Source: an uncultured Eubacterium sp. (lineage in GTDB: Bacteria > Bacillota > Clostridia > Lachnospirales > Lachnospiraceae). From it: DNA of 5,377 nt. The position numbers and the translations under genes are program-made. Every line of letters begins with the position of its first letter. The first letter of the stretch is position 1. The notes below the pieces were generated by a model that was not told the origin of the DNA, made no database searches, and saw nothing but the letters and a program-made list of their open reading frames with translations. Positions 1-5,256 of the stretch are shown one piece after another. Where the stretch lies: contig CAJTZX010000093.1 of assembly GCA_910584345.1 (NCBI GenBank), positions 1-5,377 on the forward strand, given 5' to 3'.

Positions 1-54
1 CTGAAAATCAACCTTTTCCTGCTTATTCTCTATTGAGTTTCCGAGAGTGCTCAT
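1..54 (-). CDS. 5' end of an unrecognised gene cut by the window edge
   Basis: An ATG at 54 opens a frame that stays open for all 18 codons to the window edge. The visible residues are MSTLGNSIENKQEKVDFQ, a polar N-terminus without signal peptide or membrane segment. The same frame has a stop a few codons upstream (TAA at 77-79 on the minus strand), and no other ATG, GTG or TTG start lies between, so this is the only usual start. A good sigma-A-like promoter sits just upstream and predicts a leader of about 17 nt. The weak point is the ribosome site: AAGG directly abuts the ATG with no spacer. I do not recognise the product from 18 residues. Its own promoter suggests it is not simply part of the GTPase pair at 214-2358. 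Confidence 0.4.
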   Translation of the reverse strand, partial: MSTLGNSIENKQEKVDFQ

Positions 55-67
55 CCTTAATATATAT

Positions 68-91
68 CTGTTACCGTGTTATATTCACGAG
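68..91. repeat. 24-nt motif, copy A (copy B at 5287-5310)
   Basis: Positions 68-91 align without gaps to 5287-5310 with 20 of 24 identities; differences fall at alignment positions 10, 15, 16 and 23. Each copy contains GTTAC, three bases, then GTTAT or GTTAC, followed by TTCACG. Both copies lie upstream of minus-strand genes in the same orientation. Here the motif covers the predicted -10 box of the left-edge gene. Confidence 0.4.
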
Positions 92-107
92 AGATAAAAT
101 CTGCCAA
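78..107 (-). promoter_or_regulatory. sigma-A-like promoter for the left-edge gene
   Basis: On the minus strand a -35 box TTGGCA (107-102) and a -10 box TATAAC (83-78) are separated by 18 bp. The expected start of transcription is near 71-72, about 17 nt before the ATG at 54. TTGGCA matches four of six and TATAAC four to five of six consensus positions. The promoter lies within an inverted repeat (85-91 and 128-134) that could be an operator. Confidence 0.45.
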
Positions 108-134
108 ATAACCCGAAACAGCAATCGCTCGTGA
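85..134. repeat. 7-bp inverted repeat spanning the left-edge promoter
   Basis: TCACGAG at 85-91 is the exact reverse complement of CTCGTGA at 128-134, with 36 bp between the arms. One arm lies in the spacer next to the -10 box and the other lies upstream of the -35 box. The centre-to-centre distance is 43 bp, about four helical turns, which would put two bound proteins on the same DNA face. This fits an operator pair but could be chance for a 7-bp match. Confidence 0.3.
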
Positions 135-213
135 GTCGGCGTTATTGGCAAAGTTTACTGCTCATCAGTATAGATTATCACTGAACCGTCAAAATAACCA
201 GAACATAAAACTT

Positions 214-1161
214 CTAGAAAAAATAGACAAGCTCATCTTCCGGCTTCTCTGCAGGTTTTATCGAAACCGGATACAATACCGGACCTTTTCCCCGGTATTC
301 CATGGCAAACTCATACTTCACCTCAGCCGTAATATCAATCCAGGAACGATGCGCAATCTGATCCGCCTGATCGTATTTACACTTAAACCCGATAAACTGA
401 ATATCGGCTTCACAGCAAGTCATGGCAAAACGTCCCGGTACAAAAACACCACGTTTTATCTTGTGTTCTGGACGATAGACAAGCGCCAGAAAATGAATTT
501 TCTTTCCCTCATATTTTTTGGGATTGTCCATAGCATCCAAATACCAGATACCATAATCCGCATCAGAAAGATCAATAATCTCTGCGTTTAAATCAAACGG
601 CAGCTCTTCCATATCACGGTCGTCAATCGTACCGTCTTTTCGCTCATAGACAATCTGCGCCCTTCGATTTAAAGCTTTGACCGTCCTGCGAAACTTTCCT
701 CTCGGCGTATCATCGTCACACCGGTTAAAAATAACCACATCGACAGAAAACAGCTGCTCCATCATCATCGCCCGCATATTTGCCAGATACATTTCAAACG
801 TATCTGCATCTACAGTCGCCAATGACTGCACAATTTCCCATCCTTTCGGCAGCTTCATTTCCAGAAACGGTCCAACTTCCCACGTGCCGTTATATTCTAT
901 AAAAACCTGCTGCGGATGGTACTTTTCATTTAACTGTTTTAATTTTTCTTCGGTAAACTCCTCCTGCTCTTCGATCATGGCAAGATGCCCTGAGATGGTA
1001 TGAAGCTTTGCCTCTTCATATTCCACCTCTCCATCTTCACAGCAAATCACCAGATTTCTGGCATCCTTGCCAAATTCATTATCATATAATGTCTCATGAA
1101 TCAAAGATGTTTTGCCGCTATCCATAAAACCTGTAAACAAATATACTGGAATTTCCTCCAT
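214..1161 (-). CDS. CobW-like G3E GTPase fused to a YcgQ/DUF1980-like C-terminal domain
   Basis: A 315-residue P-loop GTPase of the G3E/COG0523 group (CobW, YciC, UreG and HypB relatives), cytoplasmic, which as a family delivers or allocates metals using GTP. Visible motifs are the Walker A loop GFMDSGKTS (11-19), CCEDGEVEY (40-48), the FIEYNG strand (87-92) that corresponds to the ExSG strand of the family, and NRCD (146-149) as an NKxD variant for guanine recognition. The canonical CxCC is absent. Residues about 195-315 do not look like an ordinary CobW C-domain. The stretch around FVPGRFAMTCCEAD (240-253), the later Cys261 and the ending resemble the C-terminal half of YcgQ/TIGR03943 (DUF1980) proteins, which in Firmicutes accompany zinc-regulated CobW proteins. 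That match is from memory. The ATG at 1161 is chosen over an in-frame TTG at 1182 because AAAGGAAG lies 7 nt before it. It follows the His-rich GTPase after 33 bp, so co-transcription is likely. No clear terminator is seen after its stop. Confidence 0.88.
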   Translation of the reverse strand: MEEIPVYLFTGFMDSGKTSLIHETLYDNEFGKDARNLVICCEDGEVEYEEAKLHTISGHLAMIEEQEEFTEEKLKQLNEKYHPQQVFIEYNGTWEVGPFLEMKLPKGWEIVQSLATVDADTFEMYLANMRAMMMEQLFSVDVVIFNRCDDDTPRGKFRRTVKALNRRAQIVYERKDGTIDDRDMEELPFDLNAEIIDLSDADYGIWYLDAMDNPKKYEGKKIHFLALVYRPEHKIKRGVFVPGRFAMTCCEADIQFIGFKCKYDQADQIAHRSWIDITAEVKYEFAMEYRGKGPVLYPVSIKPAEKPEDELVYFF

Positions 1162-1168
1162 AAGCCAG

Positions 1169-1176
1169 CTTCCTTT
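1169..1176 (-). promoter_or_regulatory. ribosome binding site fixing the start of the second GTPase
   Basis: AAAGGAAG on the minus strand lies 7 nt upstream of the ATG at 1161. It lies inside the extra seven codons that a TTG start at 1182 would add, which rules that longer start out. Confidence 0.7.
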
Positions 1177-1194
1177 CAGCAAAATCGCAACCGA

Positions 1195-2358
1195 TTACAA
1201 TTCAAATAATTCTAAAAGTCTCTCCTGCGCCAGGTCACAGCCAATCACACAAAGACGTCCGGTATACTCCGGCTGCCCTTCACGAAGCTCATACTCACCC
1301 GGAACCATATCAAAATAAATCCAGGTGCCGTCTGTCGCCTCTACCATTCCTTTTGCACGAAGCACCGTTCCATAGTCGTCTGTTTCAGACAGCTTTTTTA
1401 AAGCCTGCTCAATCACAGCTTTCTCATATTTATGCGGCGTTTCCCTGCCCCAGCTTGTAAAGATTTCATCCGCATGGTGGTGATGATGCGCATGTTCCCC
1501 GTGACCATGCTCGTCATGATGATGTGCATGGTCTTCATGGCCGTGGTCTTCATGATGATGTGCATGGTCTTCATGGTCATGATGATGCGCATGATTCTCA
1601 CAATTATGCTCTTCGTGACAGTGACCATCGTGATGATGTGCATGGTCTTCATGACTGTGACCATCATCATGATGTGCATGGTCTTCATGGTCATGATGAA
1701 GCGCATGTTCTGCCGCTTCTTTTTCATGCCGCGCCTCTGCCAGCAGCTCCATTTCCATAGAATCACTTTGCTCCATGACTTTTAAAATGGCATCCCCTCG
1801 AATGTCATCCCATGGCGTCGTAATAACTGCGGCTTTATCATTTAATGCCTGTATCTGCTTTACACAAAGTTCCAGTTTATCCTGTGATACATTCTGGGTT
1901 CTGCTCAGCACAATCGTTGTTGCAAATTCAATCTGATTGTTAAAAAACTCTCCAAAAGCTTTCATCTGTTTTAAAGCCTTCGCTGCATTCACAACTGTTA
2001 CTAAAGCATTTAATTTTACATCCCGTTCTTTTTCCAGATCAATGACAGATTTCATAACATCTGATAATTTTCCAACACCGGATGGTTCAATCATAATCCG
2101 GTCTGGCTGGAATTTTTCCAATACTTCCTTAAGATTCTTATCAAAATCACCGACTAAAGAACAGCAGATACAGCCGGAATTCATCTCTGTAATCTCAATG
2201 CCGGCATCTTTTAAAAATCCGCCGTCGATTCCTACTTCGCCAAACTCATTTTCAATCAGCACGATTTTTTGTCCCTGAAAAACTTCTTCGATCATCTTTT
2301 TAATAAGCGTCGTCTTTCCTGCACCTAAAAATCCTGAGATAATATCAATTTTTGTCAT
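1195..2358 (-). CDS. COG0523 (CobW/YciC-like) GTPase with CxCC motif and long His-rich linker
   Basis: A 387-residue cytoplasmic G3E GTPase, probably a metallochaperone or metal insertase. In order it shows the P-loop GFLGAGKTT (9-17), an ENEFGEVGID switch segment (36-45), the family metal-site motif CICC (63-66), IEPSG (90-94) as Walker B region, a His-rich linker (211-296) and a CobW C-terminal domain (about 300-387, starting at FTSWGRE and containing RAKGMVE). The linker has about 40 His plus Asp, Glu and two Cys (247, 253), well suited to buffering Zn, Ni or Co. The usual NKxD guanine motif is replaced by SRTQ (152-155), which may be normal for this subfamily. The start codon has only a close GGAAG (1 nt spacer) and an AGAAGA further up. 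No convincing -35/-10 pair or Zur-type palindrome is visible in the 103 bp upstream. Zinc is the likeliest metal by analogy with YciC and YcgQ, but cobalt or nickel cannot be excluded. Confidence 0.93.
   Translation of the reverse strand: MTKIDIISGFLGAGKTTLIKKMIEEVFQGQKIVLIENEFGEVGIDGGFLKDAGIEITEMNSGCICCSLVGDFDKNLKEVLEKFQPDRIMIEPSGVGKLSDVMKSVIDLEKERDVKLNALVTVVNAAKALKQMKAFGEFFNNQIEFATTIVLSRTQNVSQDKLELCVKQIQALNDKAAVITTPWDDIRGDAILKVMEQSDSMEMELLAEARHEKEAAEHALHHDHEDHAHHDDGHSHEDHAHHHDGHCHEEHNCENHAHHHDHEDHAHHHEDHGHEDHAHHHDEHGHGEHAHHHHHADEIFTSWGRETPHKYEKAVIEQALKKLSETDDYGTVLRAKGMVEATDGTWIYFDMVPGEYELREGQPEYTGRLCVIGCDLAQERLLELFEL
1471..1728 (-). repeat. His-rich coding repeat with four identical 19-nt copies
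   Basis: This part of the GTPase gene encodes residues 211-296, made of HAHHH, HEDH and DGH blocks. On the plus strand GATGTGCATGGTCTTCATG occurs without mismatch at 1521-1539, 1557-1575, 1635-1653 and 1671-1689. Spacings are 36, 78 and 36 nt, all multiples of three. The pattern points to duplication of a 12-codon unit. Any gain or loss of units would stay in frame, so linker length is expected to vary between strains. Confidence 0.85.
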
Positions 2359-2461
2359 GCTTCCATCTTCTTTCTATATTCTAATTTACATAACTTGTGC
2401 TGGCGTGAACACATACATATTTACTATAACATAGGAAGGCAGACAGATTCCAGTAAAATTT
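2359..2461. other. intergenic upstream region of the GTPase pair
   Basis: This AT-rich gap separates the 72-residue gene from the first GTPase. -10-like hexamers TATAGT and TAGAAT occur on the minus strand, but neither has a good -35 partner at 16-18 bp. No B. subtilis-type Zur box, riboswitch or strong terminator stem is visible. It presumably holds the GTPase promoter, unless transcription continues from the gene upstream. Confidence 0.4.
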
Positions 2462-2680
2462 TTATAAATTTATCATTATTGTCGGATACTTGCAACTAAG
2501 TTTTCGGAAAAGTCTGGCGAAAAAAGAAAGGCGCACCGGATCGTCTTTCTTGCGTGTATACGGTTTGCTACACTGCAATGGCAGACCGTATATTTTGTAG
2601 CCGGCAGCTTCCAAAGCATGTTTGACAGCGATAGCGTTGTAATGCATCTGCTCAGCTTGATATTTCTGGATTCGTGCCAA
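2462..2680 (-). CDS. small basic protein of unknown function (72 aa)
   Basis: I do not recognise this protein. It starts with TTG at 2680, supported by AGGGAG exactly 7 nt upstream, which is the best argument that it is translated. The next ATG (12th codon) has no such site. The N-terminal half reads like a compact helix-rich domain (QKYQAEQMHYNAIAVKHALE, then AAGYKIYGLP). The C-terminal half is basic (YTRKKDD, FFARLFRKL) with two Cys (37, 62). There is no signal peptide or membrane helix. It is divergent from the membrane protein at 2745 and lies 103 bp upstream of the GTPase pair in the same direction, so it might be co-transcribed or be a small regulator, but no DNA-binding motif is evident. 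A fragment of a larger gene is also possible. Confidence 0.55.
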   Translation of the reverse strand: MARIQKYQAEQMHYNAIAVKHALEAAGYKIYGLPLQCSKPYTRKKDDPVRLSFFARLFRKLSCKYPTIMINL

Positions 2681-2687
2681 AGAAAGA

Positions 2688-2693
2688 CTCCCT
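2688..2693 (-). promoter_or_regulatory. Shine-Dalgarno supporting a TTG start
   Basis: AGGGAG on the minus strand, spaced 7 nt from the TTG at 2680. It decides both the start codon and the reality of the 72-residue gene. Confidence 0.6.
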
Positions 2694-2700
2694 GCTTCTT

Positions 2701-2729
2701 ATGATAATAACCGTATTCATTTTTATCAT
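2701..2729. promoter_or_regulatory. inverted repeat between divergent small genes, candidate operator
   Basis: ATGATAATAA at 2701-2710 pairs with TTTTTATCAT at 2720-2729 at nine of ten positions around a 9-nt centre. The outer seven bases are a perfect match. It lies in the 64-bp gap between the start at 2680 (minus) and the start at 2745 (plus), where one bound repressor could control both. The half-site TGATAA recalls Fur-family boxes, but the spacing is wider than a standard 7-1-7 box, so no regulator is assigned. Confidence 0.4.
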
Positions 2730-2744
2730 GATGGATTTTTTGAA

Positions 2745-2972
2745 ATGAATATCCCGGGAATTTGTTTTAACAACCGTAACTGGCCGCATATCCTTCGTGT
2801 TTGCCGTATCTGGTCTTTGCTCGGTTCCACCATAATTCCAATTTTCAGCCTTCTGATTTGCTGGTTCACACCAAAGGTCGTGCGTAATATAGTCATTTTA
2901 GTAACACTGCTTAGTTATTCCCTGGGTGGACTGTTTATCCCGGTTTATCTGGTTGCAAAAAAATACGAATAA
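2745..2972 (+). CDS. small two-helix membrane protein of unknown function (75 aa)
   Basis: I do not recognise this protein, but its composition is that of a real small integral membrane protein. It has a polar N-terminus (residues 1-18), a hydrophobic segment about 22-41, a short basic loop with Pro, Lys and Arg (43-47), a second hydrophobic segment about 48-71 and a charged KKYE end. The loop charge favours a hairpin with the basic loop in the cytoplasm. ATG at 2745 is the first usual start in a frame that is open back to 2658. The ribosome site is weak (GGA about 9 nt upstream). It is the only plus-strand gene, divergent from the 72-residue gene and convergent with the nuclease. Its stop at 2970-2972 lies within the U-tract of the nuclease terminator. 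Confidence 0.6.
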   Translation: MNIPGICFNNRNWPHILRVCRIWSLLGSTIIPIFSLLICWFTPKVVRNIVILVTLLSYSLGGLFIPVYLVAKKYE

Positions 2973-3018
2973 AAATAAACAGACCGGCTTTTTCAAATAA
3001 CAATCAATGGCCGGTCTG
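2965..3018 (-). terminator. rho-independent terminator of the rtcB-nuclease unit
   Basis: CAGACCGGC (2980-2988) and GCCGGTCTG (3010-3018) form a perfect 9-bp GC-rich stem with a 21-nt loop. Read on the minus strand the stem is followed by TTTATTTTTATT (2979-2968), a proper U-rich tail. It begins 7 nt after the nuclease stop at 3026. In the plus direction the stem is preceded by A-rich DNA but lacks a U-tract, so termination of the convergent membrane-protein gene here would be weaker. Confidence 0.85.
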
Positions 3019-3025
3019 AAAATGG

Positions 3026-3991
3026 TTAAGGCTGACAGCTTTTGCATGGCTCATATCCATTGTCCATCAACTGCTGTCTGTCGCCAACAAAGCTTTCTTT
3101 ATTTTCTGCCTGGATCTTTTGCGCACTGCTGCAATCCGGCAGATGAAATTTTTTTGTATTTGTATTTAAAATATAATGAATCTCATCCGCTTTTTCAGAT
3201 GTATCTGTCTGTTCGGCTTCTTTGCTTTCACCGGTCGCATAATCAATCTCGACACCCGGCTGAATATTAAAGACATATACATTATAAGAGACCCCTTTTC
3301 CGTTATCTTCTACAGACCATGCTTCCATCTGCACGCCATCTGCAATCAGATTGTCTTCTTCAAAAACAGGTGTAACACGGTACATCACATGATTGCCTGT
3401 CTCTCGTACATAATCTCCTACCTGTTCTTCAAATGGCAGCATTCCACTGACATTCATAAATCTTGTCCCTGTAATCAGATTTTTTTCATTTGCATTCTCG
3501 CCGGACAGCTGATAGGCAATCAGATGACATCGATTATACAAATTTTTCCCTTCTACAAAGTCATATCTTGTACTATGCCAACCGGTAGGTTTTACTCTGC
3601 TGATATTGCCGCGCTTTTCCATCGGCATAAGATCGGTACCTACGCAGGCCAAAGCGGCTCCGCATCTGCCAAGCTCATCCAGCTGCGAATATTGTTCAAA
3701 CGATTCTGTTGTAATCTCCTCTTCGGTAAATGCCGGTGTATTATCATTTACGACAATATATGGATCATCCTCCATGCCTGCGCCTTTTAACAGCTTTGTA
3801 TCTGTGCTGCTGTCTGCTTGCATTTCCTGATTCGTGCCGTCTGTATCCGTCTGATCTTTCGTAAGATCTACGGATATGTTCTTAACCGCATCCGTACAGC
3901 CTGTCAGCAATACGATCATACAAAGCAGGGTACACAAAATTGTTTTTCTGAATATTTTCATTTGTTTCTTTTGTTTCTTTTGTTTCTTCAT
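3026..3991 (-). CDS. lipoprotein DNA/RNA non-specific endonuclease with Ada-like zinc tail
   Basis: A 321-residue exported nuclease of the EndA/NUC family (Endonuclea_NS_2 type), expected to cut DNA or RNA at the outer face of the membrane. A Lys/Gln-rich N-terminus (KKQ three times) is followed by a hydrophobic segment and the lipobox LTGC with Cys32 as lipidation site. A Thr/Asp-rich linker follows (about 40-70). The beta-beta-metal core shows NRCH (153-156), with His156 as the probable general base, and ANEKNLITGTRFMN (167-180). Asn171 and Asn180 are nine residues apart, like the essential Asn pair of pneumococcal EndA. The C-terminal 45 residues carry HLPDC (283-287) and PCKSC (315-319), a His-Cys-Cys-Cys site like the metal-binding fold of Ada. 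The ATG at 3991 is chosen over one at 4003 because GAGGG sits 5 nt before it. It starts 15 nt after rtcB ends and is followed by a terminator. Uptake of environmental DNA or nutrient scavenging are possible roles. Confidence 0.88.
   Translation of the reverse strand: MKKQKKQKKQMKIFRKTILCTLLCMIVLLTGCTDAVKNISVDLTKDQTDTDGTNQEMQADSSTDTKLLKGAGMEDDPYIVVNDNTPAFTEEEITTESFEQYSQLDELGRCGAALACVGTDLMPMEKRGNISRVKPTGWHSTRYDFVEGKNLYNRCHLIAYQLSGENANEKNLITGTRFMNVSGMLPFEEQVGDYVRETGNHVMYRVTPVFEEDNLIADGVQMEAWSVEDNGKGVSYNVYVFNIQPGVEIDYATGESKEAEQTDTSEKADEIHYILNTNTKKFHLPDCSSAQKIQAENKESFVGDRQQLMDNGYEPCKSCQP
3961..3987 (-). repeat. three tandem 9-nt repeats at the nuclease N-terminus
   Basis: TTTGTTTCT (plus strand) is repeated three times without mismatch, encoding KKQ-KKQ-KKQ just after the start codon. 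The unit is a multiple of three, so slippage would only change the length of the charged n-region before the signal sequence. Confidence 0.8.
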
Positions 3992-3996
3992 CGTTG

Positions 3997-4001
3997 CCCT
4001 C
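3997..4001 (-). promoter_or_regulatory. ribosome binding site of the nuclease gene
   Basis: GAGGG on the minus strand, 5 nt before the ATG at 3991 and just after the rtcB stop (4007-4009). It supports the second of three nearby in-frame ATGs (4003, 3991, 3961) and tight translational spacing within the operon. Confidence 0.65.
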
Positions 4002-4006
4002 ATTTC

Positions 4007-5221
4007 TTATTTTGCATTCGGTGTACTTGCCTTAAAATTATAGATGGGTTTGATTCTTTTTATAATTTCTACCGAATCTTTGATATTACTTATAATATCT
4101 TCCATTTCCTTATATGCCATCGGGCATTCATCCAGTGTTTCTTTATTTACGGACGTAGAATAAATACCTTGCATCTGTTTTTTAAATTCCGACACTGTAA
4201 AAGTCTGTTTTGCCGCTGCGCGACTCATCACCCGCCCTGCACCGTGAGGCGCCGACTGATTCCAATCGTCATTCCCCTTTCCTCTGCACAGGAATGAACC
4301 GTCTCTCATATTGATTGGTATCAGCAGCATTTCTCCTTCTTTCGCCGATACTGCACCTTTCCTGAGAATCATAGAATCTGTGTCAATATAATTATGAATC
4401 GTTGTAAATTGAGAGGTCACATGCAGTTTCATGCCTTTTACGATCTCATCTATCATCGCCTGTCTGTTCAGCTGCGCATAGTGTTGAACAATTTTCATAT
4501 CATGGATATACTGATGAAATAATTCACCCGAAACATAAGCTAATGCTTTTGGAATACTCGTCTTTACGGTGCTTTTTAACGCAGCGATACTCTTTTGAAT
4601 CTCTTTTTCCCTTCCTTGTGATTTCAGGTTTGCAATCAGCTGCTCGATATCTTTCTTTGTCTGTCCGTTTAACGCTTTATAGCCCTCTTCCTGATAATAT
4701 TCCGCTACTTCCACACCCAGATGTCGGCTTCCGGAGTGTACTACAAGATAAATCTTTCCCTCTTCATCTCTGTCCGCTTCAATAAAATGATTGCCTCCTC
4801 CCAGCGTTCCGAGACTTTTTTCCGCTCTTACTTTGTTGATCTTATGATAACAATAAAGTTCTTCCAGATTTATTTGCTGAAAATAACGATGTGTCTTTTC
4901 CCGGATCTCGTAACCGGACGGAATCTTATCATAAATGAGCTTATCCAATTTCTGCAGCTCCAGGCGATTTTCCCTGACCGCAATTGTCTCCATCCCACAT
5001 CCTATATCTACACCGACCAGATTGGGCACAATCTTATCCGTAATCGTCATCGTCGTGCCAATCGTACAGCCCGCGCCTGCATGGACATCGGGCATCAAAC
5101 GTATCCTGCTTCCAGATGCAAATTCCTGATCGAGCAATAAAAGCACCTGCTCCCTGGATGCTTCATCTAAAACATTTGAAAAAATTTTTGCTTCGTTATA
5201 TTTTCCTTTTAAAATAATCAT
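4007..5221 (-). CDS. rtcB: RtcB-type RNA 3'-phosphate/5'-hydroxyl ligase
   Basis: A 404-residue cytoplasmic RtcB. The family uses GTP and Mn2+ to join RNA ends with a 2',3'-cyclic or 3'-phosphate to 5'-OH ends, in repair of tRNA or rRNA cut by toxins. Clear landmarks are MPDVHAGAGCTIG (43-55), GVDIGCG with Asp72 and Cys75 as metal ligands, GGGNHF with Asn144 and His145, VVHSGSR with His162, IHNY with His276, and the APHGAGR block in which His326 is the expected guanylylated residue. All key residues appear intact, and the length fits compact bacterial RtcBs. The ATG at 5221 gives the typical start MIILKGKYNEAK. A frame extension to 5341 would add 40 residues that read through the promoter and is not credible. 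The promoter directly abuts the start. No archease, RtcA or RtcR gene is in view. The downstream partner is the lipoprotein nuclease. Confidence 0.95.
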   Translation of the reverse strand: MIILKGKYNEAKIFSNVLDEASREQVLLLLDQEFASGSRIRLMPDVHAGAGCTIGTTMTITDKIVPNLVGVDIGCGMETIAVRENRLELQKLDKLIYDKIPSGYEIREKTHRYFQQINLEELYCYHKINKVRAEKSLGTLGGGNHFIEADRDEEGKIYLVVHSGSRHLGVEVAEYYQEEGYKALNGQTKKDIEQLIANLKSQGREKEIQKSIAALKSTVKTSIPKALAYVSGELFHQYIHDMKIVQHYAQLNRQAMIDEIVKGMKLHVTSQFTTIHNYIDTDSMILRKGAVSAKEGEMLLIPINMRDGSFLCRGKGNDDWNQSAPHGAGRVMSRAAAKQTFTVSEFKKQMQGIYSTSVNKETLDECPMAYKEMEDIISNIKDSVEIIKRIKPIYNFKASTPNAK

Positions 5222-5227
5222 ACTGGC

Positions 5228-5256
5228 ATTATAACGTTTTTTTCCGGCAATGTAAA
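5228..5256 (-). promoter_or_regulatory. near-consensus sigma-A promoter of rtcB
   Basis: On the minus strand TTTACA (5256-5251), a 17-bp spacer and a perfect TATAAT (5233-5228). Only six bases (GCCAGT) separate the -10 box from the ATG at 5221, so the expected +1 is the A of the start codon and the transcript would have no leader. Confidence 0.75.

Noticed and set aside
145..174. Plus-strand TTGGCA-18-TATAGA promoter-like pair
   Set aside because: No plus-strand gene follows it; chance matches are common in AT-rich DNA.
156..183. Overlapping small stems (TACTG/CAGTA and TCAGT/ACTGA) after the second GTPase
   Set aside because: Stems of five bp without a U-tract are too weak to call a terminator or attenuator.
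145..591. Plus-strand open frame over the second GTPase
   Set aside because: It lies antisense to well-conserved coding sequence and has no recognisable domain.
1471..1728. CRISPR-like regular repeats
   Set aside because: Repeats are short, in frame, unevenly spaced and encode the His-rich linker.
1432..1785. Met/Val-rich open frames opposite the His-rich linker on the plus strand, and a Met/Ile-rich one in another minus frame
   Set aside because: They are reading-frame shadows of the CAT/GAT-rich repeat, with biased composition and no ribosome site.
2355..2366. Three-codon upstream frame (ATG GAA GCA TGA) overlapping the start of the His-rich GTPase
   Set aside because: Too short to distinguish from chance; its ribosome site is no better than that of the main start.
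3176..3790. Long plus-strand open frame opposite the nuclease
   Set aside because: Shadow of the nuclease gene, whose catalytic and lipobox motifs are unambiguous.
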